Shown in pieces: positions 16,732 to 25,668 of a stretch of 64,000 nt of DNA. The DNA lies in assembly GCF_003287955.1 (NCBI RefSeq), contig NZ_QMKP01000013.1, positions 1 to 64,000 of the forward strand, in the 5' to 3' direction. Within the stretch, counting starts at the first letter, position 1. Each line of letters starts with the position of its first letter. The notes under the pieces are model-generated. The model was not told the DNA's origin. It saw nothing but the letters and a program-made list of their open reading frames with translations, and searched no databases. Both the position numbers and the translations under genes were made by a program. The DNA is from Arthrobacter sp. AQ5-06 (GTDB lineage: Bacteria > Actinomycetota > Actinomycetes > Actinomycetales > Micrococcaceae).

Positions 16732-17469
16732 CTACACCCGTAACGCCCCGAAGCCCGCAATCAGCGCTTCGAGCCCCAGGCTGAACGCCACGTCCGCAGG
16801 TTTCTCGTGCCCCTGCGCGGCCAGGCTCCGGACGGCACCCGTGAAGCTCGGCGTCGACTCCGCCATGTTGCCGGAATCGAAAATGTCGGCGGGGGCCGTG
16901 ACGTCGTAGGCGGATCCGAAGATGAATGATTCCAGGGCCACGATGGCGGACACGATCCGCTCCTCCGGGAATCCGGCCCGGCCGAATCCGGCGCTGACGG
17001 TCTCATACATGGCGAGGGTCTGCGGTGCGTCCGTCACGGGAAGTACTGCGATGACGGGAATCAAGGGCGTGTGTTCCGCGAAGACGTCCCGGTAACTCCA
17101 GGCCCATTTCCGCACCGCGGACTCCCAGGGTTCCGCCGCGAATGCGGTCACATCCACGAGGGCAGTCAAGTGGTCTTCCACGAGCAGGAGCACGTCCCGC
17201 TTGGATTCCACATGGTTATAGAGGGCCGACGGCGCCACGTTCAGTGAGCGGGCCAGTGCGGCCATGGTGAGTCCGTCGTAGCCGTTCTTGCCGATGAGCC
17301 GCAGGGCTGCTGCCGTGATGCCCGCCTGGTCCAGGACGGCTGCGGCGGGCCGCCCCGCGCGGCGCCGTACCGCACCAGTTTTCGGTATGGTTTCGCGCTC
17401 AGTGGTACTTCGTGAATCGGCTGGTGATGCCGGCATTGCTGGCCTTTCTGCGGGCAGTATCCCGAGCAT
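16732..17469 (-). CDS. TetR-family regulator, probable repressor of putrescine oxidase
   Basis: A 245-residue regulator. The N-terminal helix-turn-helix is at about residues 50-92 (GLTMAALARSLNVAPSALYNHV), followed by an all-helical ligand domain of the TetR C-terminal type. It is divergent from the putrescine oxidase gene, and a perfect 10+1+10 palindrome lies between them, 50 bases from its start. That arrangement matches the PuoR/puo pair of Kocuria. The ligand is therefore probably putrescine or a related amine (inference). The first ATG at 17469 has no good ribosome site, so an internal start near residue 12 is possible. Confidence 0.9.
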   Translation of the reverse strand: MLGILPAERPAMPASPADSRSTTERETIPKTGAVRRRAGRPAAAVLDQAGITAAALRLIGKNGYDGLTMAALARSLNVAPSALYNHVESKRDVLLLVEDHLTALVDVTAFAAEPWESAVRKWAWSYRDVFAEHTPLIPVIAVLPVTDAPQTLAMYETVSAGFGRAGFPEERIVSAIVALESFIFGSAYDVTAPADIFDSGNMAESTPSFTGAVRSLAAQGHEKPADVAFSLGLEALIAGFGALRV

Positions 17470-17518
17470 TATTCCACCCGGCTCTTCCTTGCGTGCCGCG
17501 TAGCAGCTATAGTTCTAA

Positions 17519-17539
17519 TAAATGAATGGCATTCATTTA
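17519..17539. promoter_or_regulatory. operator palindrome in the tetR/putrescine oxidase gap
   Basis: TAAATGAATG, a central G, then the exact reverse complement. It is the only strong palindrome in the gap and lies 38 bases before the oxidase start, where a TetR repressor would block the promoter. Confidence 0.75.
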
Positions 17540-17577
17540 GTGGTTCATGTCACTCGGACGGCCACAGAGAGGACATC

Positions 17578-18999
17578 ATGCTGAATCTTGACCGCGACGT
17601 TGTGATCGTTGGCGCCGGACCTTCCGGGCTCACCGCTGCCCGCGAGCTGAAGAAAGCCGGCCTCAGCGTGGCAGTACTGGAAGCACGGGACCGCGTGGGC
17701 GGCCGAACCTGGACCGACAACGTTGACGGGGCCATGCTGGAAATCGGGGGCCAGTGGGTCTCCCCGGACCAGACTGCACTGCTGGAACTCTTGGACGAGC
17801 TCGGCCTGAAGACATACTCCCGCTACCGTGAGGGTGACTCCGTATATGTCGGCGCGGACGGCAAGAAGACCCGCTACACCGGTGATTCCTTCCCGGTGAG
17901 TGAAACCACGGGCGTGGAAATGGACAAGCTCATCGGCATTCTGGACGGCCTCGCCGCGGAAATCGGCGCCACCGAGCCCTGGGCACACCCCAAAGCCCGT
18001 GAACTGGATACCATCTCCTTCCACCATTGGCTGCGCCGGAACTCCAACGATGAGGAGGCCTGCAACAACATCGGCCTGTTCATCGCCGGCGGCATGCTCA
18101 CCAAGCCCGCGCACGCCTTCTCGGCCCTGCAGGCGGTGCTGATGGCCGCCTCCGCCGGGTCCTTCAGCCACCTCACCGATGAGGACTTCATCCTGGACAA
18201 GCGGGTCATCGGCGGGATGCAACAGGTGTCCCTGCTGCAGGCAGCGGAACTGGGTGCCGACGTCGTACTTAACAGTCCGGTGCGCACCATCCACTGGAGC
18301 GAGGATCCCGACGACGGAAACAGCGGCCGCCACCGCGTGACCGCTGTTTCGGAGCGTGCCACAGTGAACGCGCACTTTGTGATCATGGCCGTGCCGCCGA
18401 ACCTTTACTCGCGCGTCTCCTTTGACCCGCCGCTTCCGCGTCGGCAGCACCAGATGCACCAGCACCAGTCGCTGGGCCTTGTGATCAAGGTCCACGCCGT
18501 CTACAGCACGCCGTTCTGGCGTGAAGACGGACTGTCCGGCACGGGCTTCGGTGCCGGTTCGCTGGTCCAGGAGGTCTACGACAACACCAATCACGGCGAT
18601 CCACGGGGAACGCTGGTGGGCTTCATCTCGGATGAAAAGGCCGACGCCGTCTTTGAGCTGGGTGCCGAGGACCGCCGCCGCGCCGTCCTGGAATCGATCG
18701 CAGGGTTCCTGGGGGACAAGGCGCTGGACGCCGAGGTCTACTACGAATCCGACTGGGGCTCCGAGGAATGGACCCGGGGCGCGTACGCCTCCAGCTACGA
18801 TCTGGGCGGCCTGCACCGTTATGGCAAGGACCAGCACGCCCCCGTAGGCCCCATCTACTGGTGCTCCTCCGACCTCGCAGCCGAAGGCTATCAGCATGTG
18901 GACGGAGCCGTCCGCATGGGTCAGCGCACGGCGGCGCGCATCGTGGCCGCGGCGGAGGCTTCCGGTGCGGCAAATATGGCCGCGGCCGCCGTCGGCTGA
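17578..18999 (+). CDS. puo: flavin monoamine oxidase, probable putrescine oxidase
   Basis: A 473-residue FAD amine oxidase. The dinucleotide-binding motif VVIVGAGPSGL lies at about 8-18, the GGRTWT motif near 40 and the C-terminal FAD region with GAVRMGQRTA near 450. Overall it resembles putrescine oxidases of Kocuria and Rhodococcus, which oxidise putrescine to 4-aminobutanal, hydrogen peroxide and ammonia. The start has GAGAGGAC upstream. It is divergent from its likely TetR repressor and followed 53 bases later by an APC permease, a plausible amine importer. Other amine substrates cannot be excluded. Confidence 0.88.
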   Translation: MLNLDRDVVIVGAGPSGLTAARELKKAGLSVAVLEARDRVGGRTWTDNVDGAMLEIGGQWVSPDQTALLELLDELGLKTYSRYREGDSVYVGADGKKTRYTGDSFPVSETTGVEMDKLIGILDGLAAEIGATEPWAHPKARELDTISFHHWLRRNSNDEEACNNIGLFIAGGMLTKPAHAFSALQAVLMAASAGSFSHLTDEDFILDKRVIGGMQQVSLLQAAELGADVVLNSPVRTIHWSEDPDDGNSGRHRVTAVSERATVNAHFVIMAVPPNLYSRVSFDPPLPRRQHQMHQHQSLGLVIKVHAVYSTPFWREDGLSGTGFGAGSLVQEVYDNTNHGDPRGTLVGFISDEKADAVFELGAEDRRRAVLESIAGFLGDKALDAEVYYESDWGSEEWTRGAYASSYDLGGLHRYGKDQHAPVGPIYWCSSDLAAEGYQHVDGAVRMGQRTAARIVAAAEASGAANMAAAAVG

Positions 19000-19052
19000 C
19001 CGCACCAGCCCCAACCCATTCAGCGTCGAATGATCATGCGAGAGCCAATGCC

Positions 19053-20603
19053 ATGAGTCCCAAAGAAGTGCGAGCACAGCCACCCAGCACCTTGAACGGC
19101 GCCCTGGACAAGGGCCTAACTGAAAAGGGCTTGAGCGGGAAGGGCCTGAAGGCCGGTGCGGTGGGCCTGGTCGGAGCCGTCGTGATCGGTGTTTCCTGCA
19201 TCGCGCCTGCGTACACGCTGACCGCGGCGCTGGGGCCAACGGTATCGGAAGTGGGGGTTCAGCTGCCCGCGATCTTCCTGGTGGGCTTTATCCCCATGAT
19301 TCTGGTGGCGTTCGGCTACCGCGAACTGAACAGTGCCATGCCCGACGCCGGCACCTCGTTCACGTGGGCATCGCGCGCCTTTGGTCCGTGGATCGGCTGG
19401 ATGGGTGGCTGGGGGCTGATTGCGGCCACCATCATTGTGCTGTCCAACCTGGCGGCCGTCGCCGTCGACTTCTTCTACCTCATGCTGGCCCAGCTGTTCG
19501 GGAACCCGGAACTGGGCGAGCTGAGCAAGAACCTGCCGCTGAACATCGCCACCACCTTGGTCTTCATCGCCCTGGCCTGCTGGATTTCCTATCGGGGCAT
19601 GGAAGCCACCAAGGGCGTTCAGTACGTATTGGTGGCGTTCCAGCTGCTGGTGCTGGGCTGGTTTGCCGTTGCTGCCTTCAGCCACGTGGCCAACGGCTCG
19701 GCTTTTGATGCGACTGCCATTTCACCGGACTGGTTTAACCCGTTCGCGGTTGGATCCTTCTCAGCCTTTGCTGCCGGGGTTTCCCTCTCCATCTTCATTT
19801 ACTGGGGTTGGGACGTCACTCTGACCATGAACGAGGAAACCAAAAATCCGGAGAAGACTCCGGGGCGGGCGGCAACCGTCACCGTGGTGGTGATTGTGGT
19901 GATCTACATGACCGTTGCGCTGGCAACGCTGTCCTTTGCAGGCGTGGGCGAAACCGGCCTGGGCGCCGGGAATCCGGACAACCAGTCGAGTATCTTTGCT
20001 GTCCTGTCCGGGCCGGTGATGGGGCCGTTCGCCATCCTGATGTCCCTCGCCATTCTGAGCAGTTCGGCCGCCTCGCTGCAGTCCACGTTTGTGTCGCCGG
20101 CGCGGACCATGCTGGCGATGGGTCACTACAAGGCACTCCCGGCCCGTTTCGGCAAGGTCAGCCCACGCTTCAAATCCCCGAACTACGCCACGATTGCCGC
20201 GGGCGTTGCCGCTGCAGCCTTCTACGTCATTACCCGGACCACCTCTGAGAACGCGCTGTGGGACACCATCACAGCGCTGGGCATGATGATCTGCTTCTAC
20301 TACGGCATCACAGCCCTGGCATGCGTCTGGTTCTTCCGGGCGCAGGCGTTCAGCAATGGCCGCGCCTTCTTCTTCAAGTTCCTGGCGCCGCTTCTGGGCG
20401 GAGTCATCCTGCTGGTGATGTTCTTCAAGACCGCCGTCGATTCCATGGACCCCGAGTACGGCTCCGGATCATCGGTGGGCGGGCTGGGGATGGTGTTCAT
20501 CCTGGGCATGGGCGTGATCCTGCTGGGCGTGGTGATCATGCTGGTGATGTCCCGGCTGCGGCCCGAGTTCTTCAAGGGGCAGGTGCTGGCCCGCGGGAAC
20601 TGA
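19053..20603 (+). CDS. APC-superfamily amino acid/polyamine permease
   Basis: A 516-residue protein with about 12 to 14 membrane helices. The first one begins near residue 32 after a polar N-terminus. The family features GVSCIAPAYTLTAALGPT in helix 1 and the WGWDVTLTMNEETKNPEKTPGRA segment are clear. The frame runs back into the oxidase gene, but ATG 19053 is the first start after it; the ribosome site is weak. Position after putrescine oxidase suggests import of putrescine or a related amine (inference). Confidence 0.9.
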   Translation: MSPKEVRAQPPSTLNGALDKGLTEKGLSGKGLKAGAVGLVGAVVIGVSCIAPAYTLTAALGPTVSEVGVQLPAIFLVGFIPMILVAFGYRELNSAMPDAGTSFTWASRAFGPWIGWMGGWGLIAATIIVLSNLAAVAVDFFYLMLAQLFGNPELGELSKNLPLNIATTLVFIALACWISYRGMEATKGVQYVLVAFQLLVLGWFAVAAFSHVANGSAFDATAISPDWFNPFAVGSFSAFAAGVSLSIFIYWGWDVTLTMNEETKNPEKTPGRAATVTVVVIVVIYMTVALATLSFAGVGETGLGAGNPDNQSSIFAVLSGPVMGPFAILMSLAILSSSAASLQSTFVSPARTMLAMGHYKALPARFGKVSPRFKSPNYATIAAGVAAAAFYVITRTTSENALWDTITALGMMICFYYGITALACVWFFRAQAFSNGRAFFFKFLAPLLGGVILLVMFFKTAVDSMDPEYGSGSSVGGLGMVFILGMGVILLGVVIMLVMSRLRPEFFKGQVLARGN

Positions 20604-20729
20604 GCGTTCCTGCATTTCCTGCCCAAGCTCCAGCCCTAGCTCCTCCTGCCTCGGCCTCGGCATGCTGAGCCGTGGCCGCGAGGAGCCTAGGCGGGCGGGC
20701 GGGCGAACCGAAGCCTTGAACCGCCGTCG

Positions 20730-20892
20730 GCGATGGAACCACCGTGAACAGCAGCGCCGGGTTGGTGACGTTGTAGGGGGTGCGGGTCAGCGCACCTTGG
20801 ACTCCAGGCCCCAGGATCCGCAGCCGGGCGGCGAAATAGCCCACGGCAATGACGACGGAGACGATCAGGATTCCGGAGACAACGCCGCCCAC
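20730..20892 (-). pseudogene. 5' remnant of an AEC-family (auxin efflux carrier-like) transporter
   Basis: The first 54 or so codons read MGGVVSGILIVSVVIAVGYF and then ARLRILGPGVQ and NVTNPALLFT, matching the N-terminal two helices of AEC permeases with a GTG start and AGAAGG upstream. After this the frame turns into Ala/Arg/Gly-rich non-family sequence. Intact members are near 300 residues, so most of the gene is gone. It lies in the 315-base gap between the APC permease and the next gene, which otherwise holds nothing recognisable. Confidence 0.65.
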
Positions 20893-20918
20893 AAATGAGC
20901 CCTTCTATTTAGCTTGGG

Positions 20919-21521
20919 CTACTGCAGGGCAGTCAGCGCGGCGAGGACGGCCGGCAACAGCACATCATTCCGGCCCCAGACCGGATCCAGGACTTCCACG
21001 TACCAGGAGTCGGCGAGCAGCAGGGCCAGCGTTTCATTGGTTTCCTCCGCCCAGTCCTGGATCTGCTCCTCCTCCAGCGGAGTCTCGCTGGAGCCGAGGA
21101 CGGTAACTACCTCGTCGCCGTCGAGCGTTACCGGGATGGCGGCGCTGCTGGCCTCGCCCGGGGCATGGGCCACCGTCACCAGCTCAGTGCGGGTGGAGAG
21201 GGCCAGGAGTTCCACGGCCACCTCTGCACCGCAGAAGCCGGTCACGTACTGCCGCTGGACGCTGCCGGCAACACGCAGGCCGGGCTGGGACTCCTTGGTG
21301 AACAGCCCGTTCCGGTTCAGGGCGGACAGCTCCGCCGCGATGGGTTCTGTTTCGTCGTCGTAGCGGGCCGTGAAGGTGGCTGCCTGGTACTCGCTCTTGC
21401 CCTCCAGCCAGCGCGCCGTCAGTTCCCCGGCCGCTTCAAGGGTGATGGCCTGCCGCCAAGCCCCCTTATCCTCCAGGCGCCTGCCGAACTGGTCACGGAG
21501 TTCCGCTTCTGTGGGTTCCAT
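20919..21521 (-). CDS. conserved protein, DUF6919-like
   Basis: A 200-residue soluble protein with no signal peptide or helix. The middle segment ARWLEGKSEYQAAT, DDETEPIAAELSALNRNGLFTKESQPG resembles the DUF6919 proteins of Streptomyces and relatives, recalled rather than searched. A second half has a conserved-looking VTVLGSSETPLEEEQIQDWA. Function is unknown. It is on the same strand as the following membrane protein gene but 53 bases apart. Confidence 0.8.
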   Translation of the reverse strand: MEPTEAELRDQFGRRLEDKGAWRQAITLEAAGELTARWLEGKSEYQAATFTARYDDETEPIAAELSALNRNGLFTKESQPGLRVAGSVQRQYVTGFCGAEVAVELLALSTRTELVTVAHAPGEASSAAIPVTLDGDEVVTVLGSSETPLEEEQIQDWAEETNETLALLLADSWYVEVLDPVWGRNDVLLPAVLAALTALQ

Positions 21522-21574
21522 CCTCGGATGCTACGGCGCCCCGCCGCCGGACTCCAGCGGCGGCGACTCAGCAG

Positions 21575-22222
21575 TTAATGTCCGCCGGCCGGGATTCCGG
21601 CAGACCTTTCCGCTGCGGCGAGGGCAACGCCAAAGCGGACGACGGCGGGAGCGTACCCCTGGTGAGGCACGGCCCGCAGCTGTTCTGCCTCCCGCATTGC
21701 CCGGATCAGAGCGGACGTCTCGGGCAGCCGGACGTCCGTCATCGCCGGGTAGTCGATGCAGCATGCAGGGTCCAGTTCGTAGCGGCTCCACCGGGCGAGC
21801 AGCGTGTCATGTTCAGCCTGCGCAGCGGCGTGCAGGGGCTGGTCCTGCCTTAGCTGGCGGCGGCGTGCCTGCCAGGCCATGATCCGCGGACTGCCACGGT
21901 AAGCGGCCACCCCCGCACCTGCGCCCAGTGCGGCGAGGACCGCGCCGGACCAGGGTGACGCCAGCGTGGGAATCAGGATCGCCGGAATGGCCACGGCAGA
22001 GCCCGTAAACAGGTCCCAGAACACGGGGTCCGGGGCGCGGACGGGAGGGTCCGGCGTCGAATGCTGACGCACAGCCAAGACGGTGGCAGCCACCGCGCAC
22101 ACCAGCACCGCACCCCAGAAACTCAGCTGCAACGCTCCAAACAGGACGGATTCTGCAAATGCCGGCACTGCGGCACCTCCCCGCGTCAGGCCCGGCCCAG
22201 GATTCCGGGTTGCTCCTTCCAT
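21575..22222 (-). CDS. hypothetical membrane protein
   Basis: A 215-residue protein with three hydrophobic stretches (about 20-46, 66-86, 92-106), a basic loop ending in WQARRRQL, and a soluble C-terminal helical part with two adjacent Cys (ACCIDYP). ATG 22222 is chosen because GGAGGGG lies 5 bases upstream. The longer frame would start inside the VOC gene promoter. I do not recognise the family. Its coding bias is like its neighbours. Confidence 0.72.
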   Translation of the reverse strand: MEGATRNPGPGLTRGGAAVPAFAESVLFGALQLSFWGAVLVCAVAATVLAVRQHSTPDPPVRAPDPVFWDLFTGSAVAIPAILIPTLASPWSGAVLAALGAGAGVAAYRGSPRIMAWQARRRQLRQDQPLHAAAQAEHDTLLARWSRYELDPACCIDYPAMTDVRLPETSALIRAMREAEQLRAVPHQGYAPAVVRFGVALAAAERSAGIPAGGH

Positions 22223-22325
22223 TGCAACCCCTCCAGCCACCGGGGTCAATGGCAGGACGGTCTGAGCCGGCGGGGTTCCGCGCAGGAGGTTCCCGCGCCT
22301 GCCGCGGGCCGGGTAGCTTGGGACC

Positions 22326-22706
22326 ATGAGACTGAAAATGTGCAGCATCCACGTCCAGGATCCGGCCGCCGCCCATACGTTCTACACCGGGACCCTCGGG
22401 TTCGAGACCCTGATGGCGATGCCCGAGTACAACCTCTTCATCGTCAAGGATCCGGGCGCCGATGCCGGGTCGGTGGGGCTGCTGCTGGAGCCCAGCGACA
22501 ACCCGATCGGCGCGAACTACATGAAGGCACTGCACGACGCCGGGATCGCCGCCATCACCTTCGGAGTTCCGGACGTGCAGGCCGAGTACAACCGGCTGGT
22601 GGCTGCCGGCGTGACGTTCCAGGGCGAACCGTCAGAGGATCCGTCCGGGATCAGTGCAGTCTTCGACGACGGCTGCGGCAACTTCGTGCAGCTGCACCAG
22701 GACTGA
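22326..22706 (+). CDS. VOC-superfamily (glyoxalase/dioxygenase fold) protein
   Basis: A 126-residue single-domain VOC protein. Its paired beta-alpha-beta-beta-beta units begin MCSIHVQDPAAAHTFYTGTLG and end DDGCGNFVQLHQD. The metal positions typical of glyoxalase I include the His in SIHVQD and a late Glu/Gln, so metal binding is possible but not certain. These proteins act on small molecules as isomerases, dioxygenases or antibiotic-binding proteins; no substrate can be assigned. It is a lone gene facing DUF5997 across a terminator. Confidence 0.9.
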   Translation: MRLKMCSIHVQDPAAAHTFYTGTLGFETLMAMPEYNLFIVKDPGADAGSVGLLLEPSDNPIGANYMKALHDAGIAAITFGVPDVQAEYNRLVAAGVTFQGEPSEDPSGISAVFDDGCGNFVQLHQD

Positions 22707-22742
22707 GAGTTCCCAGGGCTGACTTTCCTCCAGAAACAACAA

Positions 22743-22793
22743 AGGCTTGTCCGCGGATCCGAATCTTCAAGGTTCGGATCCGCGAACAAGCCT
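22743..22793. terminator. bidirectional terminator
   Basis: Stem arms 22743-22763 and 22773-22793 pair over 19 of 21 positions (8 bases, a 2-base mismatch, then 11 bases) around a 9-base loop. It sits between the convergent VOC and DUF5997 genes and is followed by GAAAA. Confidence 0.88.
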
Positions 22794-22825
22794 AGGAAAA
22801 GCGCAGGGGACTCAGAAAGCGGAGG

Positions 22826-23230
22826 CTACTCGGCCTCGGCGCGGGCCTTCTTGGCGTCCTTCTTGGCGGCCTCGTCCTTGACGCGCTGGGCTTCGGTGCG
22901 GACGGCGGCGTGGGTGGAGCGCTCGGTGACCAGCCATGCCGGGGGAGCCTGCAGCAGTGCGGTGATTTCCGCCGTCGTCAGGGCTTCCTCAACACCGCCG
23001 CGGGCCAGGCCGCTGATGGAGACGTTCAGCTTCTGGGCCACCACCGGGCGGGGGTGCGGGCCGTTGCGGCGGAGCTCCGCGAGCCACTCCGGCGGGTTGG
23101 ACTGGAGTTCGGCGAAATCGGCGCGGCTGATGGTTGAATCCTGGAACTCCTGCGGTGTTGCCGGCAGGTAGATGCCAAGCTTCTTGGCAACGGTGGCCGG
23201 CTTCATGGACTGGGAGTTTGCAGAGGTCAT
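22826..23230 (-). CDS. DUF5997-family protein
   Basis: A 134-residue soluble protein with a conserved core (KPATVAKKLGIYLPATPQEF, NPPEWLAELRRNGPHPRP, VAQKLNVSISGLARGG) and a Lys/Ala/Glu-rich C-terminal helix. I recognise this as the actinobacterial DUF5997 family from memory. It commonly lies divergent from a stand-alone LysR-type effector domain gene, as here. The repeated KLG/KLN plus ISGLARGG pattern suggests DNA or nucleoid association, but this is speculation. Confidence 0.85.
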   Translation of the reverse strand: MTSANSQSMKPATVAKKLGIYLPATPQEFQDSTISRADFAELQSNPPEWLAELRRNGPHPRPVVAQKLNVSISGLARGGVEEALTTAEITALLQAPPAWLVTERSTHAAVRTEAQRVKDEAAKKDAKKARAEAE

Positions 23231-23331
23231 GGTTCAAGGGTATCCGGCTGCCCGCCTGAAAGGCACCAGCTCCGCACCAACCCCGCACCAGTTCCGGCAT
23301 TGCGGGGCCGCGCGGGCGGTACTGTGAAGAC

Positions 23332-24081
23332 GTGCCCGCAGACAATGAATCCCCGCAGAACGCCAGCCCCGCCGAATCGCCGGAGCAGGAGGCGCCCCGA
23401 GTGCTCCGCTTCGCCTACGTGGCCGGCGTGACCCCGGCCAAGTGGATCCGCCGGTGGGAGGAGCGTGTGCTCGACATCCCGCTGGAGTCGTTTATGTCCG
23501 ACGACGGCGCCCAGCTGTCCGTATTAAGTGACGGTTCCGCGGACCTCAGCTTTGTCCGGCTTCCGGTGGAGCGCGGCGGCCTAAACGTGATTCCCCTGTA
23601 TGAGGAGCAGCCCGTGGTGGTGGCGCCCAAGGGGCACGAGATTTCGGTGTTTGAGGAAGTGGCACTGGCCGACCTGTCGGCAGAGACTTTCCTGGACGTC
23701 GCCGAAATGGGTGGCCCGGAAGCGGCCATGCAGGTGGTGGCGTCCGGCGCGGGCCTGGTGATCCTGCCGATGTCAGTGGCCCGGCATTTCAACGTCAAGG
23801 ACACCGTGGCCCGACGGCTGACGGGTGCCCCGGGCACGGAGATCGCGCTGGCCTGGCCCAGCGATTCCACAGACGACATCATCGAGGAGTTCATCGGGAT
23901 TGTCCGCGGCCGCACCGCGGCGAGCTCCCGGCAGCCCTCGGCCCAGCAGGAGAAGCCCAAGAAGGAACCGAAGCCGGACCGGCGCGGACCAGCCGTCAAG
24001 AAGCCGAAGGTGGCTCAGCGGTACGCCCCGAATCCGGACAAGGGCCGCGGCAAGGGCTCACGCAAAAAGGGCAAGCGCTAG
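23332..24081 (+). CDS. LysR-type substrate-binding domain protein lacking a DNA-binding domain
   Basis: A 249-residue protein. Residues about 22-200 match the LysR effector-binding fold (LRFAYVAGVTPAKWIRRW, SDGSADLSFVRLPV, GAGLVILPMSVARHF). The usual 60-residue N-terminal helix-turn-helix is absent; instead there is a 20-residue acidic, Ser/Pro-rich lead. A strongly basic C-terminal tail (about 205-249) with many Lys/Arg follows. The GTG start is 101 bases from divergent DUF5997. It may act as a co-regulator or bind nucleic acid through its tail; function is not known. Confidence 0.88.
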   Translation: MPADNESPQNASPAESPEQEAPRVLRFAYVAGVTPAKWIRRWEERVLDIPLESFMSDDGAQLSVLSDGSADLSFVRLPVERGGLNVIPLYEEQPVVVAPKGHEISVFEEVALADLSAETFLDVAEMGGPEAAMQVVASGAGLVILPMSVARHFNVKDTVARRLTGAPGTEIALAWPSDSTDDIIEEFIGIVRGRTAASSRQPSAQQEKPKKEPKPDRRGPAVKKPKVAQRYAPNPDKGRGKGSRKKGKR

Positions 24082-24151
24082 CAAATTTTCCAGCGGTGCC
24101 GGCTGTGTTGCCGAAGCTGGTGGCATTGCCGGAGGCCGGCAACAGTCCGAA

Positions 24152-24487
24152 CTAAGCCGAGCAGGCTTCCGTCAGTGCTGCGACTGACTCAGCCGGCACC
24201 TGGTCTCCGGCCTCGGCGATCTGGCCCAGCGGCGTCGTAATTTCCGCGGGCACACCGGCAGTATCCGCGGTGGACACCAGCCCGCCCAGCAATGCCTTGT
24301 CCTGAACGCTGACCAGGCCGTCCTCCACCACGGTGCAGACCTGCTTCTTGACCTCGTCCGAGGCTGCGGTTGCCACCTTGGAGGCGGCGTCGTTCGCGGC
24401 GTTTTCAGCGACTTCCTGGACCGAACCGCAGGCGGAAAGCAGGAGCATCAGAGGGACGGCGGACAGGGCTGCAAGGCGGCGTTTCAT
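24152..24487 (-). CDS. small secreted lipoprotein
   Basis: A 111-residue protein with a lipoprotein signal: MKRRLAALSAVPLMLLLSAC, where Cys20 is the lipidation site. The mature part is short, Ala/Val/Glu-rich and helical with two Cys (in KKQVCTVV and EACSA) that could form a disulfide. The ATG at 24487 gives the proper signal peptide; a 10-residue extension upstream would break it. No family is recognised. It is divergent from the LacI regulator. Confidence 0.8.
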   Translation of the reverse strand: MKRRLAALSAVPLMLLLSACGSVQEVAENAANDAASKVATAASDEVKKQVCTVVEDGLVSVQDKALLGGLVSTADTAGVPAEITTPLGQIAEAGDQVPAESVAALTEACSA

Positions 24488-24604
24488 CAATTCAGCGTAG
24501 CCGACCGCTGGGGTCACGGTCCGCCGGCGGCCCTGTGAAAGGCACCACCCTGCTGTAACTTGATGTCACGCGGACGTGCCGCAAACGGAGGAAAGGCAAC
24601 TCGA

Positions 24605-25627
24605 ATGGGGAACAACAACGACCGGCGGCTGCCCCGGCTCGAAGACGTGGCAGCGCGGGCCAATGTTTCCCACCAGACGGTCTCGCGGGTGATCAACAAC
24701 CATCCGAATGTCAGCGCGTCGACGCGGGGGCGTGTCGAGGCGGCGATTGCCGAGCTGGGCTACCGGCGCAACACGGCCGCGCGGAGCCTGGTGACCCGGC
24801 GCACCCAGACCATCGGCGTCCTTGCCTCCGAACTGGGACAGTATGGGCCGGCAAATACGCTGCTGGGCGTCCAGCAGGCCGCCCGGGAGGCGGGCTACTT
24901 CGTGAGCATTGCCGCGATCAAGGGGGCCGGGGCTGAGGCAATTTCCGATGCGGTGGGCCACCTGACGGACCAGGGTGCGGATGGCTTGATTGTCATCGTG
25001 CCGCACGACGGGACGCTTGAGGTGCTGGAAGGTTTGAACCTGAATGTGCCGGTGATCGTGGTGGGTGAAGCCGGCCATGGGCAATTGTGCGGGGTGATGT
25101 TGGACCAGAAGCTCGGAGCGCGCCTGGCGGTTGCCCACCTGATCAGCCTTGGCCATCAGCGGATCGGCCATGTCTCGGGACCGCTGGACTGGATCGATGG
25201 CCAGGCCCGTGTTGACGGCTGGCGCGAGGAACTGGCGGAAGCCGGGCTGAGCGACGACCTCCTGGTTGAGGGCGACTGGAGCGCCGGCAGTGGGTACCGG
25301 ATCGGGCAGCGGCTGGCAGAGCATCGCAACGCCACGGCGGTGTTCGTCAGCAACGACCAGATGGCCTTGGGGCTTTTACGGGCGTTCGGCGAGAAGGGCG
25401 TCCGCGTACCCGAGGATGTGTCCGTGATCGGCTTCGACGACCAGCCCGAATCCGCCTACTTTATGCCCCCGCTGACCACTGTCCGCCAGGACTTCGAAGA
25501 ACTCGGCAAACGCTGCATGGACCTGATGCGCGCCCAGGTCGAGGACGGCGCCGCCGGTGGCACCGTGGTGGTTGGCCCCGAGCTCGTGGTGCGCGACAGC
25601 ACCGCCGCCCGGCCGCGGCTTACCTGA
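24605..25627 (+). CDS. LacI-family regulator of the arabinose genes
   Basis: A 340-residue repressor. The N-terminal helix-turn-helix (about 8-30, LEDVAARANVSHQTVSRVIN) and hinge (TAARSL) are followed by a periplasmic-binding-like sugar sensor domain (about 62-335) with IGFDDQPES. GGAGGAAAGG precedes the ATG at 24605. Two copies of a LacI-type palindrome, on the araB and sugar transporter promoters, are probable targets. The inducer is likely L-arabinose or a derivative. None of these operators is seen before its own gene. Confidence 0.93.
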   Translation: MGNNNDRRLPRLEDVAARANVSHQTVSRVINNHPNVSASTRGRVEAAIAELGYRRNTAARSLVTRRTQTIGVLASELGQYGPANTLLGVQQAAREAGYFVSIAAIKGAGAEAISDAVGHLTDQGADGLIVIVPHDGTLEVLEGLNLNVPVIVVGEAGHGQLCGVMLDQKLGARLAVAHLISLGHQRIGHVSGPLDWIDGQARVDGWREELAEAGLSDDLLVEGDWSAGSGYRIGQRLAEHRNATAVFVSNDQMALGLLRAFGEKGVRVPEDVSVIGFDDQPESAYFMPPLTTVRQDFEELGKRCMDLMRAQVEDGAAGGTVVVGPELVVRDSTAARPRLT

Positions 25628-25668
25628 GGACCGGAGCCCCACTCGCGTAACGCGTCTGCATCAATTCC

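Noticed and set aside
17545..19239. 564-codon open frame antisense to putrescine oxidase
   Set aside because: Shadow of a well-conserved FAD oxidase gene; no recognisable motif and no ribosome site.
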